Part shown: one piece after another, positions 24,213-33,028 of the stretch
How the letters are laid out: each line of letters opens with the position of its first letter
How positions within the stretch are numbered: position 1 is the first letter of the stretch
NCBI GenBank assembly: GCA_001788415.1
Contig: MGBV01000262.1
Span: forward strand, 1 to 42,115
DNA length: 42,115 bases
DNA from: Candidatus Rokubacteria bacterium GWC2_70_16
GTDB taxonomy: Bacteria; Methylomirabilota; Methylomirabilia; Rokubacteriales; CSP1-6
Reading direction: 5' to 3'
Made by a program: the position numbers and the translations under genes
The notes under the pieces: generated by a model
Told to the model about the DNA's origin: nothing
Seen by the model: only the letters and a program-made list of their open reading frames with translations
The model's database searches: none

Positions 24213-26503
24213 TGTCCGAGGACAGGCCGGCCAAGACCGGCCGCTGGAGCGAGGCCGCCCTCCGGGTGCTGCGCGAGCGCTACCTCTCCCGCGAGAAGGG
24301 CGAGGTCGTGGAGACGCCGGAGGAGATGTGCTGGCGGGTCGCCCACGCCATCGCCGCCGCCGAGGAGCGCTTCGGCCGGAGCCCTGCGGCGATCCGCGAG
24401 GTGGCCGCGGCCTTCTACGACGTGATGGTGGAAGGCCACTTCCTGCCCAACTCCCCGACGCTGATGAACGCGGGCAAGGACAACCAGCTCCAGTACTCCG
24501 CCTGCTACGTGCTGCCCGTGGGCGACTCCATGGAGGAGATCTTCGAGTCCGTGAAGGCCGCTGCCATCATCCACCAATCCGGCGGGGGCACGGGCTTCGC
24601 CTTCTCGCGCCTCAGGCCGAAGAACGACTTCGTGCGCTCCACGGGCGGACGGGCCTCGGGACCCGTGTCCTTCCTGCGCGTGTTCAACAGCGCCACCGAT
24701 GCGGTGAAGCAGGGGGGGATGCGTCGCGGGGCGAACATGGGCATCCTGCGCGTGGACCACCCCGACATCCTGGAGTTCGTCGAGTGCAAGCTCGACGGGG
24801 GCATCACCAACTTCAACATCTCGGTGGCGGCCACCGATGCCTTCATGGACGCGCTGGCGCGCGGCGGGGACTACGAGCTGGTCAACCCGCGCACGGGCTT
24901 GCCGACGGGGCGGCTGTCGGCGCGCGAGGCCTTCGATCGCATCGTGCGGGCCGCGTGGCGCTCGGGCGACCCGGGCATGATCTTCCTCGACCGCATCAAC
25001 GCCAGCGCGGCCAACCCCACGCCGGAGCTGGGCCTCATCGAGGCGACGAATCCATGCGGCGAGCAAGCTCTCGGGCCCAACGACGCCTGCAACCTCGGCT
25101 CCGTGAACGTCTCGCGGCTGGTCCGCGAGACGGCGCCGGAGGGGTGGAGCATCGACTGGGAGGAGCTGGAGCGCGTGGTGCGCCTGGCCGTGCGCTTCCT
25201 CGACGACGTGATCGAGGTGAACCCCTACCCGCTGCCGCAGATCGACGCCATGGTGAAGGCCAACCGGCGCATCGGGCTGGGGATCATGGGCTGGGCCGAC
25301 CTGCTGTTCACGCTCGGCATCCCCTACGACAGCCAGGAGGCGCTGGACCTCGCCGAGCGGCTCATGGCCTTCGTGAACGACAGGGGGCACGATCAGTCGG
25401 CGCGGTTGGCCGAGGAGCGCGGCCCCTTCCCCAACTGGAGCCACTCCATCTATCGCGCCGGTCGTCCGCTGCGCAACGCCACGGTGACGGCCATCGCCCC
25501 CACAGGCACGATCTCCATGATCGCCGGCTGCTCCTCCGGCATCGAGCCGGTGTTCGCGCTGGCCTTCGAGCACCGCGTGAAGGGCGCCGACGGCGATCGG
25601 GTCCTGCCCTTCGTGAGCGAGACCTTCGGGCGCCTGGCGCGGGCGCGGGGATTCCACTCCGAGGCGCTCATGGCCGAGGTGGCGCGCCGCGGCTCCATCC
25701 AGGGCCTCCCGGGAGTGGACGAGGCGACGCGGGGCGTCTTCAAGACCGCCCACGAGATCGACGCCCGCTGGCACGTGCGCCACCAGGCCGCCTTCCAGCG
25801 TCACACCGACAACGGCGTGTCCAAGACGATCAACCTGCCCCAGGAGGCGACGGAGGGCGACGTGGCGCAGGCCTATCTCCTGGCCCGGGAGGAGGGCTGC
25901 CTTGGCATCACGGTGTTCCGCGACGGCTGCAAGGGGACGCAGGTGCTCAACGTCGGGGTGGGCCCGGGCCGGGGCGGCGAGACGGACCCTTCGGTGCTCG
26001 GCGAGCGCGTGGTCAAGCCGCGCCCCCACAGCCTGGCCGGACACACGTACCGGATGGAGACGCCCATCGGCACCGCCTTCGTCACGGTGAACGACACGGA
26101 GAGCGGCGAGCCCTTCGAGGTCTTCGTCCAGGTCGGGAAGGCGGGCTCCGACACCATGGCGGTGGCCGAGGCGCTGGGACGGCTGGTCTCGCTCGTCCTG
26201 CGGCTGCCCTCTCCGCTCTCGGCGCAGCGCCGGCTGGAGGAGGTCATCAGCCAGCTCTCGCGGATCGGCGGCGGCCAGCCCACGGGCTTCGGGGCCTCCA
26301 AGGTGCTGTCGCTGCCGGACGCGCTCGCGCGCGTCCTGGGCGAGCACATTGGCTACGGCGCCCGTCACGGGAGCGGCGCGGCGCGCGCCGGACAGCCCCC
26401 GCTGCGCCAGGTCGGCGACCTCTGCCGGGAATGCGGCCAGGCCACGGTCATCTACGAAGAAGGCTGCAGGAAGTGTCTGTCCTGCGGCTTCAACGAATGC
26501 TAG
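24197..26503 (+). CDS. nrdJ: Vitamin B12-dependent (class II) ribonucleotide reductase
   Basis: A 768-aa adenosylcobalamin-dependent reductase that makes dNTPs from ribonucleotides independently of oxygen. Features in order: PNSPTLMNAG and SACYVLPVGDSMEEI (first active-site cysteine), GGGTGFAFSRLRPKND, the catalytic NPCGEQ (Asn, radical-bearing Cys, Glu), TAIAPTGTISMIAG, and FRDGCKGTQVLNVG. The C-terminal tail carries a zinc-ribbon-like cysteine cluster (CRECG...CRKCLSCGFNEC), which in this family relays electrons to the active site. No cobalamin riboswitch is seen in the 120-bp upstream region. ATG 24197 has GGAG about 9 nt upstream; ATG 24212 (MSEDRPAKTGRW) overlaps the leader ORF stop and is an alternative. 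The stop TAG begins the second foldback repeat. Confidence 0.96.
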   Translation: MDRPLMSEDRPAKTGRWSEAALRVLRERYLSREKGEVVETPEEMCWRVAHAIAAAEERFGRSPAAIREVAAAFYDVMVEGHFLPNSPTLMNAGKDNQLQYSACYVLPVGDSMEEIFESVKAAAIIHQSGGGTGFAFSRLRPKNDFVRSTGGRASGPVSFLRVFNSATDAVKQGGMRRGANMGILRVDHPDILEFVECKLDGGITNFNISVAATDAFMDALARGGDYELVNPRTGLPTGRLSAREAFDRIVRAAWRSGDPGMIFLDRINASAANPTPELGLIEATNPCGEQALGPNDACNLGSVNVSRLVRETAPEGWSIDWEELERVVRLAVRFLDDVIEVNPYPLPQIDAMVKANRRIGLGIMGWADLLFTLGIPYDSQEALDLAERLMAFVNDRGHDQSARLAEERGPFPNWSHSIYRAGRPLRNATVTAIAPTGTISMIAGCSSGIEPVFALAFEHRVKGADGDRVLPFVSETFGRLARARGFHSEALMAEVARRGSIQGLPGVDEATRGVFKTAHEIDARWHVRHQAAFQRHTDNGVSKTINLPQEATEGDVAQAYLLAREEGCLGITVFRDGCKGTQVLNVGVGPGRGGETDPSVLGERVVKPRPHSLAGHTYRMETPIGTAFVTVNDTESGEPFEVFVQVGKAGSDTMAVAEALGRLVSLVLRLPSPLSAQRRLEEVISQLSRIGGGQPTGFGASKVLSLPDALARVLGEHIGYGARHGSGAARAGQPPLRQVGDLCRECGQATVIYEEGCRKCLSCGFNEC

Positions 26504-26743
26504 TGCCGGGCCGATTGACTTCGCCATGGCTCGCTCACGCTCGCCTGATCTCCATATCCGCCCGCCTCGCCTGGGGCTGCGGCTCGCCGAACCACGTTCT
26601 CGGTCGGCGTGGGCGCTCAACGTACACCCACGTACGCCTCGCGCCCGCCGCTTCGCTCACCTCCCGGTTTCGCTCGCCTCGCCTTCGGCTGCGGCTCGCA
26701 CCCCAATCCTCGGGCCTCGTCTGGCTCGTCACTTGGCCCGGCA
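26504..26743. repeat. Dispersed foldback repeat, copy 2 (240 bp)
   Basis: This copy shares most of its length with 10173-10420. Its terminal inverted repeat is TGCCGGGCC(G/A)A (26504-26514 with 26733-26743, one mismatch). The central block CGGTCGGCG-GGGCGCTCAA and the CGTAC-ACCCAC-GTACG stem are conserved in both copies (26601-26646 here). As in copy 1, it begins immediately at a TAG stop codon, here that of nrdJ. It accounts for most of the gene-free stretch 26504-26823. The remaining 80 bp hold only a GGAGGTGAG ribosome site for the next gene. Confidence 0.85.
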
Positions 26744-26823
26744 CGGCGCGGTCACTGGCATGGGATCGGCGAAACTCGCCGGAGCCGGACTAGTGCGCCG
26801 CGGGGTGCCGGCGGAGGTGAGGC

Positions 26824-27141
26824 ATGTTCTCGCAGGGTGAGCGGGAGGAGGTGGAGCGGTGGCTCAGGAACTTCGTGACCTCCCACGCCAAGCGCGAGAG
26901 CCCGCGCGTGGAGGTGGTGGTCGCGGCGGAAGGCCCGCGTGACGGCCGGTGCTACGCGGTCCGGCTCCGACTCGGCGAGCGCTCGGCGCCGTCCCCGGGG
27001 GAGGAGGCCTTGGAACTACCCTTCGCCGAGGTCGCGGAGGGGCGGAGCCGCATGGCCTGGTGCGAGGGGCTCGCCGCCCGGGTGAGGGCCATGGCGCGGG
27101 AGCTCGGCGAAGGGGGGCGCGGGGAGCGCAAGTCCGCGTGA
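26824..27141 (+). CDS. Small unknown protein coupled to a permease gene
   Basis: A 105-aa soluble, charged protein that I do not recognise. It has an N-terminal helix (SQGEREEVERWLRNFVTSHA), a probable beta-strand pair (VEVVVAAEG, CYAVRLRLG), and a C-terminal amphipathic helix (MAWCEGLAARVRAMARELG), with no signal or membrane segment. A strong GGAGGTGAG site precedes the ATG. The stop overlaps the permease GTG as GTGA, so the two are probably translated together. Confidence 0.7.
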   Translation: MFSQGEREEVERWLRNFVTSHAKRESPRVEVVVAAEGPRDGRCYAVRLRLGERSAPSPGEEALELPFAEVAEGRSRMAWCEGLAARVRAMARELGEGGRGERKSA

Positions 27142-28727
27142 CGGCTCGGTCGGCGAAGGCGGCCCGCTGGTACGCGTCCGGCGACTGGAACGCCTTCTTC
27201 GGGCTGGCCCTCGACAACATGACCCAGCTGGTCATCCTGTCGAGCCTGCTCATCGGCGTCTTCAAGTTCCCGAGGGACCTCGTGCTCTATACCATGGTCC
27301 CGGGCACGGCGGCGGGCGTGCTCGTGGGCGACCTCGTCTACACCTGGCTCGCCCTCCGGCTCATGCGCCGTACCGGGCGGCCCGACGTGACGGCCATGCC
27401 CTTCGGCATCGACACGCCGTCCCTCTTCGGCGTCGTGTTCGGAGTGCTCGGGCCGGCGATGCTCGTGACTCGCGATCCCGTCCTGGCGTGGAAGATCGGC
27501 ATGGGCGTCACCGTGGCCATGGGGGCGCTGAAGCTCGTCCTGGCCTTCGCCGGGGACTGGGCCCGGCGCGCGATCCCCAGAGCGGCGCTCCTCGGGTCCA
27601 TCGCCGGCGTGGCCATTCTCCTCATCGCCTTCCTGCCGGCGCTCAAGGTGTTCGGCGATCCGATGGTGGGACTCGTGTCGCTCACCATCGTCCTGGTGGC
27701 GCTGGTGGGGCGGGTGCGGATGCCGTGGGGCCTGCCCGGTGCCTTCGCCGCCGTGCTGGCGGGAGCCGTGATCTTCTGGGGCCGCTGGCTTGCCGGGGGC
27801 GCCGGCGCAGGCCTGCCGGCCGACCCGGGCGCAGCGCTGTCCGCGTTCCGGCTTGCCATCCCGTGGCCGACCCTGGCCTGGGTGGATGCCCTCGACAGCC
27901 TGAGCGTCTATCTGCCGCTGGCACTGCCCTTCGCGCTGGCCACGGTGATCGGAGGCGTCGACAACACCGAGTCCGCGGTGGCGGCGGGCGACGAGTACCG
28001 GACCCGCGACATCCTGCTCACCGAGGCCGTCGCGACCGTGGCGGCCGGCTGCTGCGGGGGCGTCATCCAGAACACGCCGTATATCGGGCACCCGGCCTAC
28101 AAGGCCATGGGGGCGCGCGCGGGGTACACGCTGGCCACGGGGCTCGTCATCGGGCTCGGCGCCGCCGTCGGAGTGATCTCCCTCCTGGTGAGCCTCCTGC
28201 CCGAGGCCGCGGTGGCTCCCATCCTCATCTTCATCGGTCTCGAGATCACGGCGCAGGCCTTCCTGGCCTCGCCCCGCCGTCACGCGGCGGCCGTGGCGGT
28301 GTCGTTCATCCCCGCCGTGGCTGCCCTTCTGCTGATCCAGGGCCAGAGTCTTCTGGGGGGAGTGGGCAAGAGCGCGGCGGAGCTGACGGGGGAGGCGCGG
28401 CTCGCATTCGACTCCCTGCTGGTGCTGGGCAACGGCTTCATCGTGACCGCCCTCTTCTGGGGGTCGGTCGTGGTGTGCATCGTCGACCGCAAGCTTGCGC
28501 ATGCCGCCATGGTCTTCGGGATGGCGAGCCTGGCGACGCTCTTCGGGGTGATCCACTCGCCGCTGCCGGGTGGAGCGCTCTTCTGGCCGTGGGCCCCGCC
28601 CAGCGGGACGCCGCTCACCCTTGCGGGCGCCTACGGGCTGGCCGGTACCCTCCTGCTGGCCCTCCGCGGCGCCGGGGCCATGGGTCCCGCGGCCGTCGGA
28701 GAGGATGAGCCTCCCCGCCCCGGATGA
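27138..28727 (+). CDS. Xanthine/uracil/guanine permease-family (NCS2/AzgA-like) transporter
   Basis: A 529-aa polytopic membrane protein with about 12-14 TM helices. DVTAMPFGIDTPSLFGVVFG in the N-terminal part, GGVDNTESAVAAGDEYRTRD in the centre, and GGVIQNTPYIGHPAYKAMGARAGYT after it match the pattern of permeases related to the guanine/hypoxanthine (AzgA) branch of NCS2, where these segments line the substrate site. The import of a purine or a similar base is inferred; this subgroup is poorly characterised. The GTG at 27138 overlaps the upstream gene. The ORF-track start at 26949 is read-through of that gene. Confidence 0.78.
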   Translation: MTARSAKAARWYASGDWNAFFGLALDNMTQLVILSSLLIGVFKFPRDLVLYTMVPGTAAGVLVGDLVYTWLALRLMRRTGRPDVTAMPFGIDTPSLFGVVFGVLGPAMLVTRDPVLAWKIGMGVTVAMGALKLVLAFAGDWARRAIPRAALLGSIAGVAILLIAFLPALKVFGDPMVGLVSLTIVLVALVGRVRMPWGLPGAFAAVLAGAVIFWGRWLAGGAGAGLPADPGAALSAFRLAIPWPTLAWVDALDSLSVYLPLALPFALATVIGGVDNTESAVAAGDEYRTRDILLTEAVATVAAGCCGGVIQNTPYIGHPAYKAMGARAGYTLATGLVIGLGAAVGVISLLVSLLPEAAVAPILIFIGLEITAQAFLASPRRHAAAVAVSFIPAVAALLLIQGQSLLGGVGKSAAELTGEARLAFDSLLVLGNGFIVTALFWGSVVVCIVDRKLAHAAMVFGMASLATLFGVIHSPLPGGALFWPWAPPSGTPLTLAGAYGLAGTLLLALRGAGAMGPAAVGEDEPPRPG

Positions 28728-28854
28728 CCCGGAGCCTCACTGGATCCGCGTCGCTGGGCGCCGGCCCGCGGCCGGGAACCTCTCGGCGGGGCGCGAGTTG
28801 GCAAGGCAAGACCCCGTGAGTGCAGTGCAGAGCGAGAGGCGCGCCTGAAGGGGC

Positions 28855-28884
28855 TTGACCGTCGGAGCCGGGGCGGTGTCTAAT
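28855..28884 (+). promoter_or_regulatory. Promoter of the cytochrome c gene
   Basis: TTGACC (28855-28860), an 18-bp spacer and TCTAAT (28879-28884). The leader to the ATG at 28942 is about 50 nt. A GTG at 28894, in frame with the cytochrome, lies 9 nt after the -10 and would be a leaderless alternative start. Confidence 0.5.
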
Positions 28885-28941
28885 AGCCTGGTTGTGAAGC
28901 CAGTCACACGAGCCACGGGCTCAAACTCAGGGAGGAAACCG

Positions 28942-29346
28942 ATGAGGAGATCCATGCTATGTGGCGCCGTCGCGGTGGGCTTGGCCGCGGGCCTTGCCAT
29001 CAGCACGGGGGCCTGGGCCCAGGCGGCCTGGGTGGCGCCCGCTGCCGAGAAGGCCAGGAAGAACCCCGTCGCCCACGGAAAGAAGGCGGAGGAGCAGGGC
29101 GAGAAGGTGGCCAAGGTGAACTGCGTCTCCTGTCACGGCGCCAAGGGCAAGGGTGATGGGGCCGCCGCTGCCGCCCTCAATCCCAAGCCCGCGGACTGGA
29201 CCTCGAAGAAGGTGCAGGACGAGACGGATGGTTCGCTGTTCTGGAAGATCTCGAACGGGCGCGGTGCCATGCCGCCCTGGAAGCACCTGCCGGAGAACGA
29301 GCGCTGGGCGGTGGTCCACTTCATCCGCTCGGTCAAGGGAAAGTAG
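28942..29346 (+). CDS. Exported monohaem c-type cytochrome
   Basis: A 134-aa protein with a signal peptide (MRRSMLCGAVAVGLAAGLAI... cleaved after AWAQA) and a single class I cytochrome c domain. The haem-binding motif is CVSCH near residue 60, and the probable distal methionine is in GAMPPWKHLPENERW near 111. The C-terminal helix WAVVHFIRSVKG is typical of the cytochrome c/CBB3-III-like group. It would act as a small periplasmic electron carrier. The ATG has GGAGGAAA 5 nt upstream and stands alone between its own promoter and a terminator-like hairpin. The ORF-track extension to 28855 covers the promoter. Confidence 0.9.
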   Translation: MRRSMLCGAVAVGLAAGLAISTGAWAQAAWVAPAAEKARKNPVAHGKKAEEQGEKVAKVNCVSCHGAKGKGDGAAAAALNPKPADWTSKKVQDETDGSLFWKISNGRGAMPPWKHLPENERWAVVHFIRSVKGK

Positions 29347-29371
29347 TCTCTGTCGATTTCGTCACGCTCGA

Positions 29372-29411
29372 GGGGCGCGCCTCTTCCGGTGATCGAGCCG
29401 GGGCGCGCCCC
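29372..29411 (+). terminator. Terminator-like hairpin after the cytochrome c gene
   Basis: GGGGCGCGCC (29372-29381) and its exact complement GGCGCGCCCC (29402-29411) around a 20-nt loop, followed within 10 nt by the pyrimidine-rich CTTTCTCTCTGTTG. The rest of the gene-free stretch 29347-29709 shows nothing apart from the sigma-54 site. Confidence 0.55.
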
Positions 29412-29623
29412 CCGCGCTTTCTCTCTGTTGTGGCTGCGGCTTCCTCGGTGAGCCGGCCTATGCTATTGAGGAGCGTGGCAGAGGGCCCTTGCGGAAGGCC
29501 GGACGTCGGAAAATCTTACGGTTCGACCCGAGCGCCAATGCCGGCGGCGCCGGGGCCTCTCGCGCTCGGCTGAAGCTCGCATGAAATCGGCAGGTTGCAT
29601 CAGGCGCCCGGCGCGCCTGGATC

Positions 29624-29640
29624 TTGGCACGCCCGGTGCT
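29624..29640 (+). promoter_or_regulatory. Candidate sigma-54 (-24/-12) promoter for the hybrid histidine kinase
   Basis: TTGGCACGCCCGGTGCT matches the TTGGCACG-N4-TTGCW consensus with one mismatch and has the required GG-N10-GC spacing. It lies 70 bp upstream of the kinase ATG. Confidence 0.55.
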
Positions 29641-29709
29641 CTGATTACCGGGACTGCCACGACAGCCATGACCATCGCTGCTTCCGCGTTCTAGGCTTCG
29701 GCACTGGCG

Positions 29710-32052
29710 ATGAGCGCCGAGCCGCCCCACGACCCGGAGCCTCCGGAGCTGGGAGCGTCGCTCTCGGAGATCAGCCGCGAGCTGGAGAGTCTGCGGAACC
29801 GCCTCCAGCGGCTCGGGGGACTCGAGGCCGATCGCCCCCAGGCACTCGAGCCTCGCACCGACACGATCGGCGCCGTGGACCCGGCGCTGCTCGGCAGCCT
29901 GCAGGACGCCCTCGCGCTGCCGTCCAGCGGGTACGCTCCCGGAGAGATGTTCGGGATCGCCATGGACAGGACGGCCCGGCTCCTCGAGGCGGATCGCTCC
30001 ATGCTGTTCCTGCTCGATCCCGAGCGCGGCCAGCTCCAGCCGGCGGCGGCGCGGGGCTTCCGGCGCGACGATCTGGGCGGCGTCTCCATCGCGCCCGGAG
30101 AGGGGCTCGTGGGGCGCTGCTTCCTCGAAGGCCGCGCCCTCTGCTACGGCCGGCCCGCCGAGGCGACGCCCAGCGACCCGTTCGTCGCCCGCTTCCCCGT
30201 GCGCGATGCCGTGGCCGTCCCCGTCCGCGCCGACGGGGAGGTGCTGGGCGTGCTCTACGCCGGGCGCCGGGGCCGCAGCGTGCCCTTCACCCCCGAGGAC
30301 ATGCAGCTGCTGCTCGTGATCGCCGATCGGGTGGCCACGGCCTGCGCCCACCAGCGCCTCGTCGATCGTGCCGTGGACCACGTGGCCCGCCTCCGGGAGA
30401 TCGAGGCGTTCTCGGGCCAGGCCCTCGTGGGGCAGGATTTGAGCGAGACCCTGGCGCGCGCCTGCGAGACGGCCTGCCGGCTGCTCCGCGCCAGCATGGC
30501 GGCGCTCGGCGTCCCGGATGGCCAGGGCGGGCTCAGGCTCGCGGCCGCCTCGGGCCTGCCGGCGGCGGCGGCGGAGGCATGGCCGGTGCGGCCCGACGAG
30601 GGGCTGCTTCGCGAGCTCTTCGCGACCGCTCGCCCGGTGGCCAGCCGCGATCTCCGCGAGCGGGCGGCAGCCCCCGAGGCATTCCTCCAGGCCCTGCACC
30701 TGCGCGGGTGCCTGCTCGTGCCGCTGCGGATCCACGACCGGATGGTCGGGATCCTCTACCTGGGCGACGAGCGGGCGCGGGACTTTTCCGCCGACGAGGT
30801 GGAGGCGGCGCAGGTGCTGGCCTCTCTCATCGCGCTGGCCCTGGAGAACGAGCGGCTCTACGGGGAGGTGCGGAGCGCCTTCCAGGCGCTCGGCTCGGCC
30901 CAGGAGCGGATGATCCAGAGCGAGAAGGTGCGGGCGCTCGGCGAGATGGCGGGCGGCGTCGCGCACGAGTTCAACAACATCCTGGCGATCATCCTGGGGA
31001 AGGTCCAGCTCATGCTGGCCAGGGGGGCGGAGGAGAGCTTCCGCGAAGGCCTGGGCCAGGTCGAGGAGGCGGCCTGGCGCGCGGCGGACATCGTGCGCCG
31101 GCTGCAGGCTTTCGCCTCCACAAGGCTGGATGACGCCACGGCCATGACGGACCTGAACACGCTGGTGCACGACGCGGTGACCCTCACCCGAGGACTCTGG
31201 AAGGACGAGGCCGAGACCCGTGGCGCCCGCATCGAGGTGACGACGGATCTGGAGGAGACGCCGCCCGTCTCCGGCAGCACGGCGGAGCTGCGCGAGGCCG
31301 TGACCAACCTGGTCCTCAACGCCATCGACGCGATGCCGCGCGGCGGGCAGCTGCTGCTCTCGACCCGGGCGCGGGAGGGGGGCGTCGAGCTGAGCGTGAG
31401 CGACTCGGGAGAGGGCATGCCGGACGAGGTGCGGCGCCGCGTCTTCGATCCGTTCTTCAGCACGCGCTCGCCGCTCCGGACGGGGCTGGGACTCTCCGTC
31501 GTGCACGGAACCGTCTCCCGTCACCGCGGGCGGATCGAGGTGACCAGCGAGGAGGGGCGGGGCACCACGGTCACCCTCTGGCTGCCTGCGGGGCCGTCCC
31601 CGGGCACGGCGCCCGCGACGCCGGCCCCTGCGGCGGACCCGCCGGAACGGCGAGAGCGGGCGGGGGACGAGGGGGGCCGCGGGGCCTCGGTGCTCGTCCT
31701 CGAGGACGAGGAGCAGATCCGCGAGATGGTGGTGGAGGCGCTGGCGCAGGCCGGGTACCGCGTGGACTCGGCCGGCGACGGGCTCACCGGGCTCGCGCGC
31801 TTCCAGCGGGAGCCCTGCGACGTGGTGCTCACGGACCTCTCGCTCCCCGAGCGCTCGGGGCTCGAGGTGGCCCGCGCCGTCAAGCGCATGAGTCCCGAGA
31901 CGCCCGTAGTGCTCGTGACGGGATGGGGGCACCTGCTGGATCCCGTGCGGCTGCGCGAGAGCGGCGTGGACCTGACCCTGGTGAAGCCCTTCCGACTGGA
32001 GCGGGTGCTCGCCGTCGTGGCCGAGGCGGTGCGACTGCGCCGCCCGGCGTAA
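29710..32052 (+). CDS. Hybrid sensor histidine kinase with two GAF domains and a C-terminal receiver
   Basis: A 780-aa cytoplasmic protein without TM helices. A short N-terminal coiled coil (ISRELESLRNRLQRLGGLEA) is followed by two GAF domains (about residues 75-220 and 240-395), a HisKA domain whose phospho-acceptor lies in GGVAHEFNNILAI (near 419), and an HATPase with N box TNLVLNAIDAMP, G1 DSGEGMP and G2 GLGLSVVHG. After a Pro/Ala linker, a receiver domain (about 660-775) contains VLVLEDEE, the phospho-accepting Asp in DVVLTDLSLP, and a KPF lysine. The HEFNN H-box is of the NtrB-like class, consistent with its candidate sigma-54 promoter. No separate response regulator is adjacent. The signal is unknown. 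Confidence 0.92.
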   Translation: MSAEPPHDPEPPELGASLSEISRELESLRNRLQRLGGLEADRPQALEPRTDTIGAVDPALLGSLQDALALPSSGYAPGEMFGIAMDRTARLLEADRSMLFLLDPERGQLQPAAARGFRRDDLGGVSIAPGEGLVGRCFLEGRALCYGRPAEATPSDPFVARFPVRDAVAVPVRADGEVLGVLYAGRRGRSVPFTPEDMQLLLVIADRVATACAHQRLVDRAVDHVARLREIEAFSGQALVGQDLSETLARACETACRLLRASMAALGVPDGQGGLRLAAASGLPAAAAEAWPVRPDEGLLRELFATARPVASRDLRERAAAPEAFLQALHLRGCLLVPLRIHDRMVGILYLGDERARDFSADEVEAAQVLASLIALALENERLYGEVRSAFQALGSAQERMIQSEKVRALGEMAGGVAHEFNNILAIILGKVQLMLARGAEESFREGLGQVEEAAWRAADIVRRLQAFASTRLDDATAMTDLNTLVHDAVTLTRGLWKDEAETRGARIEVTTDLEETPPVSGSTAELREAVTNLVLNAIDAMPRGGQLLLSTRAREGGVELSVSDSGEGMPDEVRRRVFDPFFSTRSPLRTGLGLSVVHGTVSRHRGRIEVTSEEGRGTTVTLWLPAGPSPGTAPATPAPAADPPERRERAGDEGGRGASVLVLEDEEQIREMVVEALAQAGYRVDSAGDGLTGLARFQREPCDVVLTDLSLPERSGLEVARAVKRMSPETPVVLVTGWGHLLDPVRLRESGVDLTLVKPFRLERVLAVVAEAVRLRRPA

Positions 32053-32062
32053 TCGCGCCCGG

Positions 32063-32989
32063 GTGAGGCGTCTGGCGACCATCGACCTCGGCACCAACAC
32101 GGTGCGACTGCTGGTGGCCGAGGCCCAGGGACAGGCCTGGCGGCCGCTCCTGGAGAGCCAGCGGGTCACCCGGCTCGGCCAGGGGCAGGCCGCGGCCGGC
32201 CGGCTCTGCGAGGCGCCCATGGACCGGACCCTGGGCGTGCTGACGGACTTCGTGGCCGCCGCCGAAGGGCTCGGCGCCGCGCCGATCCGCATCGTTGCCA
32301 CCAGCGCCGTGAGGGAGGCCCCGAACGGCGCCGACTTCGCGGCGCGGGTCCGGGCGGCGACGGGCCATGCCGTGGAGATCCTCTCGGGAGAGGACGAGGC
32401 GCGGCTCACGCTCCTCGCGGTGCGCCGGAGCCTGCCCTGGATCCCGGAACCGTTCGTGCTCCTCGACATCGGCGGCGGGAGCACCGAGTTCGTCCTCTGC
32501 AGCGAGGGCCGGCCGGCCGCGGCGGTCAGTCTGACGCTGGGGGTGGTGCCGCTCACCGAGGAGTTCATGGACGCCGGAGCCGTGGACTGGACGCGCCTCG
32601 CGGTGATGCGCCGGCGGATCCAGGAGCGGCTGGCCCGCGAAGTCCCGGCGGCGATCGCCGCGGCCGGAGCCCGGACGCTGGTGGGAACGGCGGGCACCGT
32701 GACGGCGCTGGCGGCGCTGGATCTCGGGCTCGCAGCATATGACGCCGATCGCGTTCACGGGCATCGGCTGACGAGAGCGGCGGTGGAGGCTCTCCTGGCG
32801 CGGCTGGGCGGGCTGACGCTCGAGGAGCGGTCGCGGCTGCCTTGCCTCGAGCCCGGACGAGCGGACGTGCTGATCCCGGGCATCGCCCTCTGCCTGGCGG
32901 CGGTGGACCGCCTGGGCTTCGACTCGCTGCTCGTGAGCGACCGCGGGCTCCGCGAGGGGATCCTGTGCGAGATGCTGGCGCTGTCATGA
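32063..32989 (+). CDS. ppx: Ppx/GppA-family phosphatase
   Basis: A 308-aa member of the exopolyphosphatase/guanosine pentaphosphate phosphatase family, with the short two-domain actin-like ATPase fold. The first phosphate loop is IDLGTNTVRLLVAE, the second motif is LLDIGGGSTEFVL, and TSAVREAPNG and GTAGTVTALAALDL are conserved. It either degrades polyphosphate or converts pppGpp to ppGpp; short single-unit members like this cannot be separated by sequence alone. The GTG at 32063 follows the histidine kinase by 10 nt, so the two are probably cotranscribed. A 10-bp GC hairpin follows 2 nt after the stop. Confidence 0.9.
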   Translation: MRRLATIDLGTNTVRLLVAEAQGQAWRPLLESQRVTRLGQGQAAAGRLCEAPMDRTLGVLTDFVAAAEGLGAAPIRIVATSAVREAPNGADFAARVRAATGHAVEILSGEDEARLTLLAVRRSLPWIPEPFVLLDIGGGSTEFVLCSEGRPAAAVSLTLGVVPLTEEFMDAGAVDWTRLAVMRRRIQERLAREVPAAIAAAGARTLVGTAGTVTALAALDLGLAAYDADRVHGHRLTRAAVEALLARLGGLTLEERSRLPCLEPGRADVLIPGIALCLAAVDRLGFDSLLVSDRGLREGILCEMLALS

Positions 32990-32990
32990 G

Positions 32991-33028
32991 GGGGGCGGCC
33001 ACGGCGCCCCTGGCTCTCGGCCGCCCCC
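32991..33028 (+). terminator. GC hairpin after the Ppx/GppA gene
   Basis: GGGGGCGGCC (32991-33000) pairs exactly with GGCCGCCCCC (33019-33028) around an 18-nt loop, just past the stop. There is no T run, so it may be a pause or Rho-assisted terminator. Confidence 0.45.
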
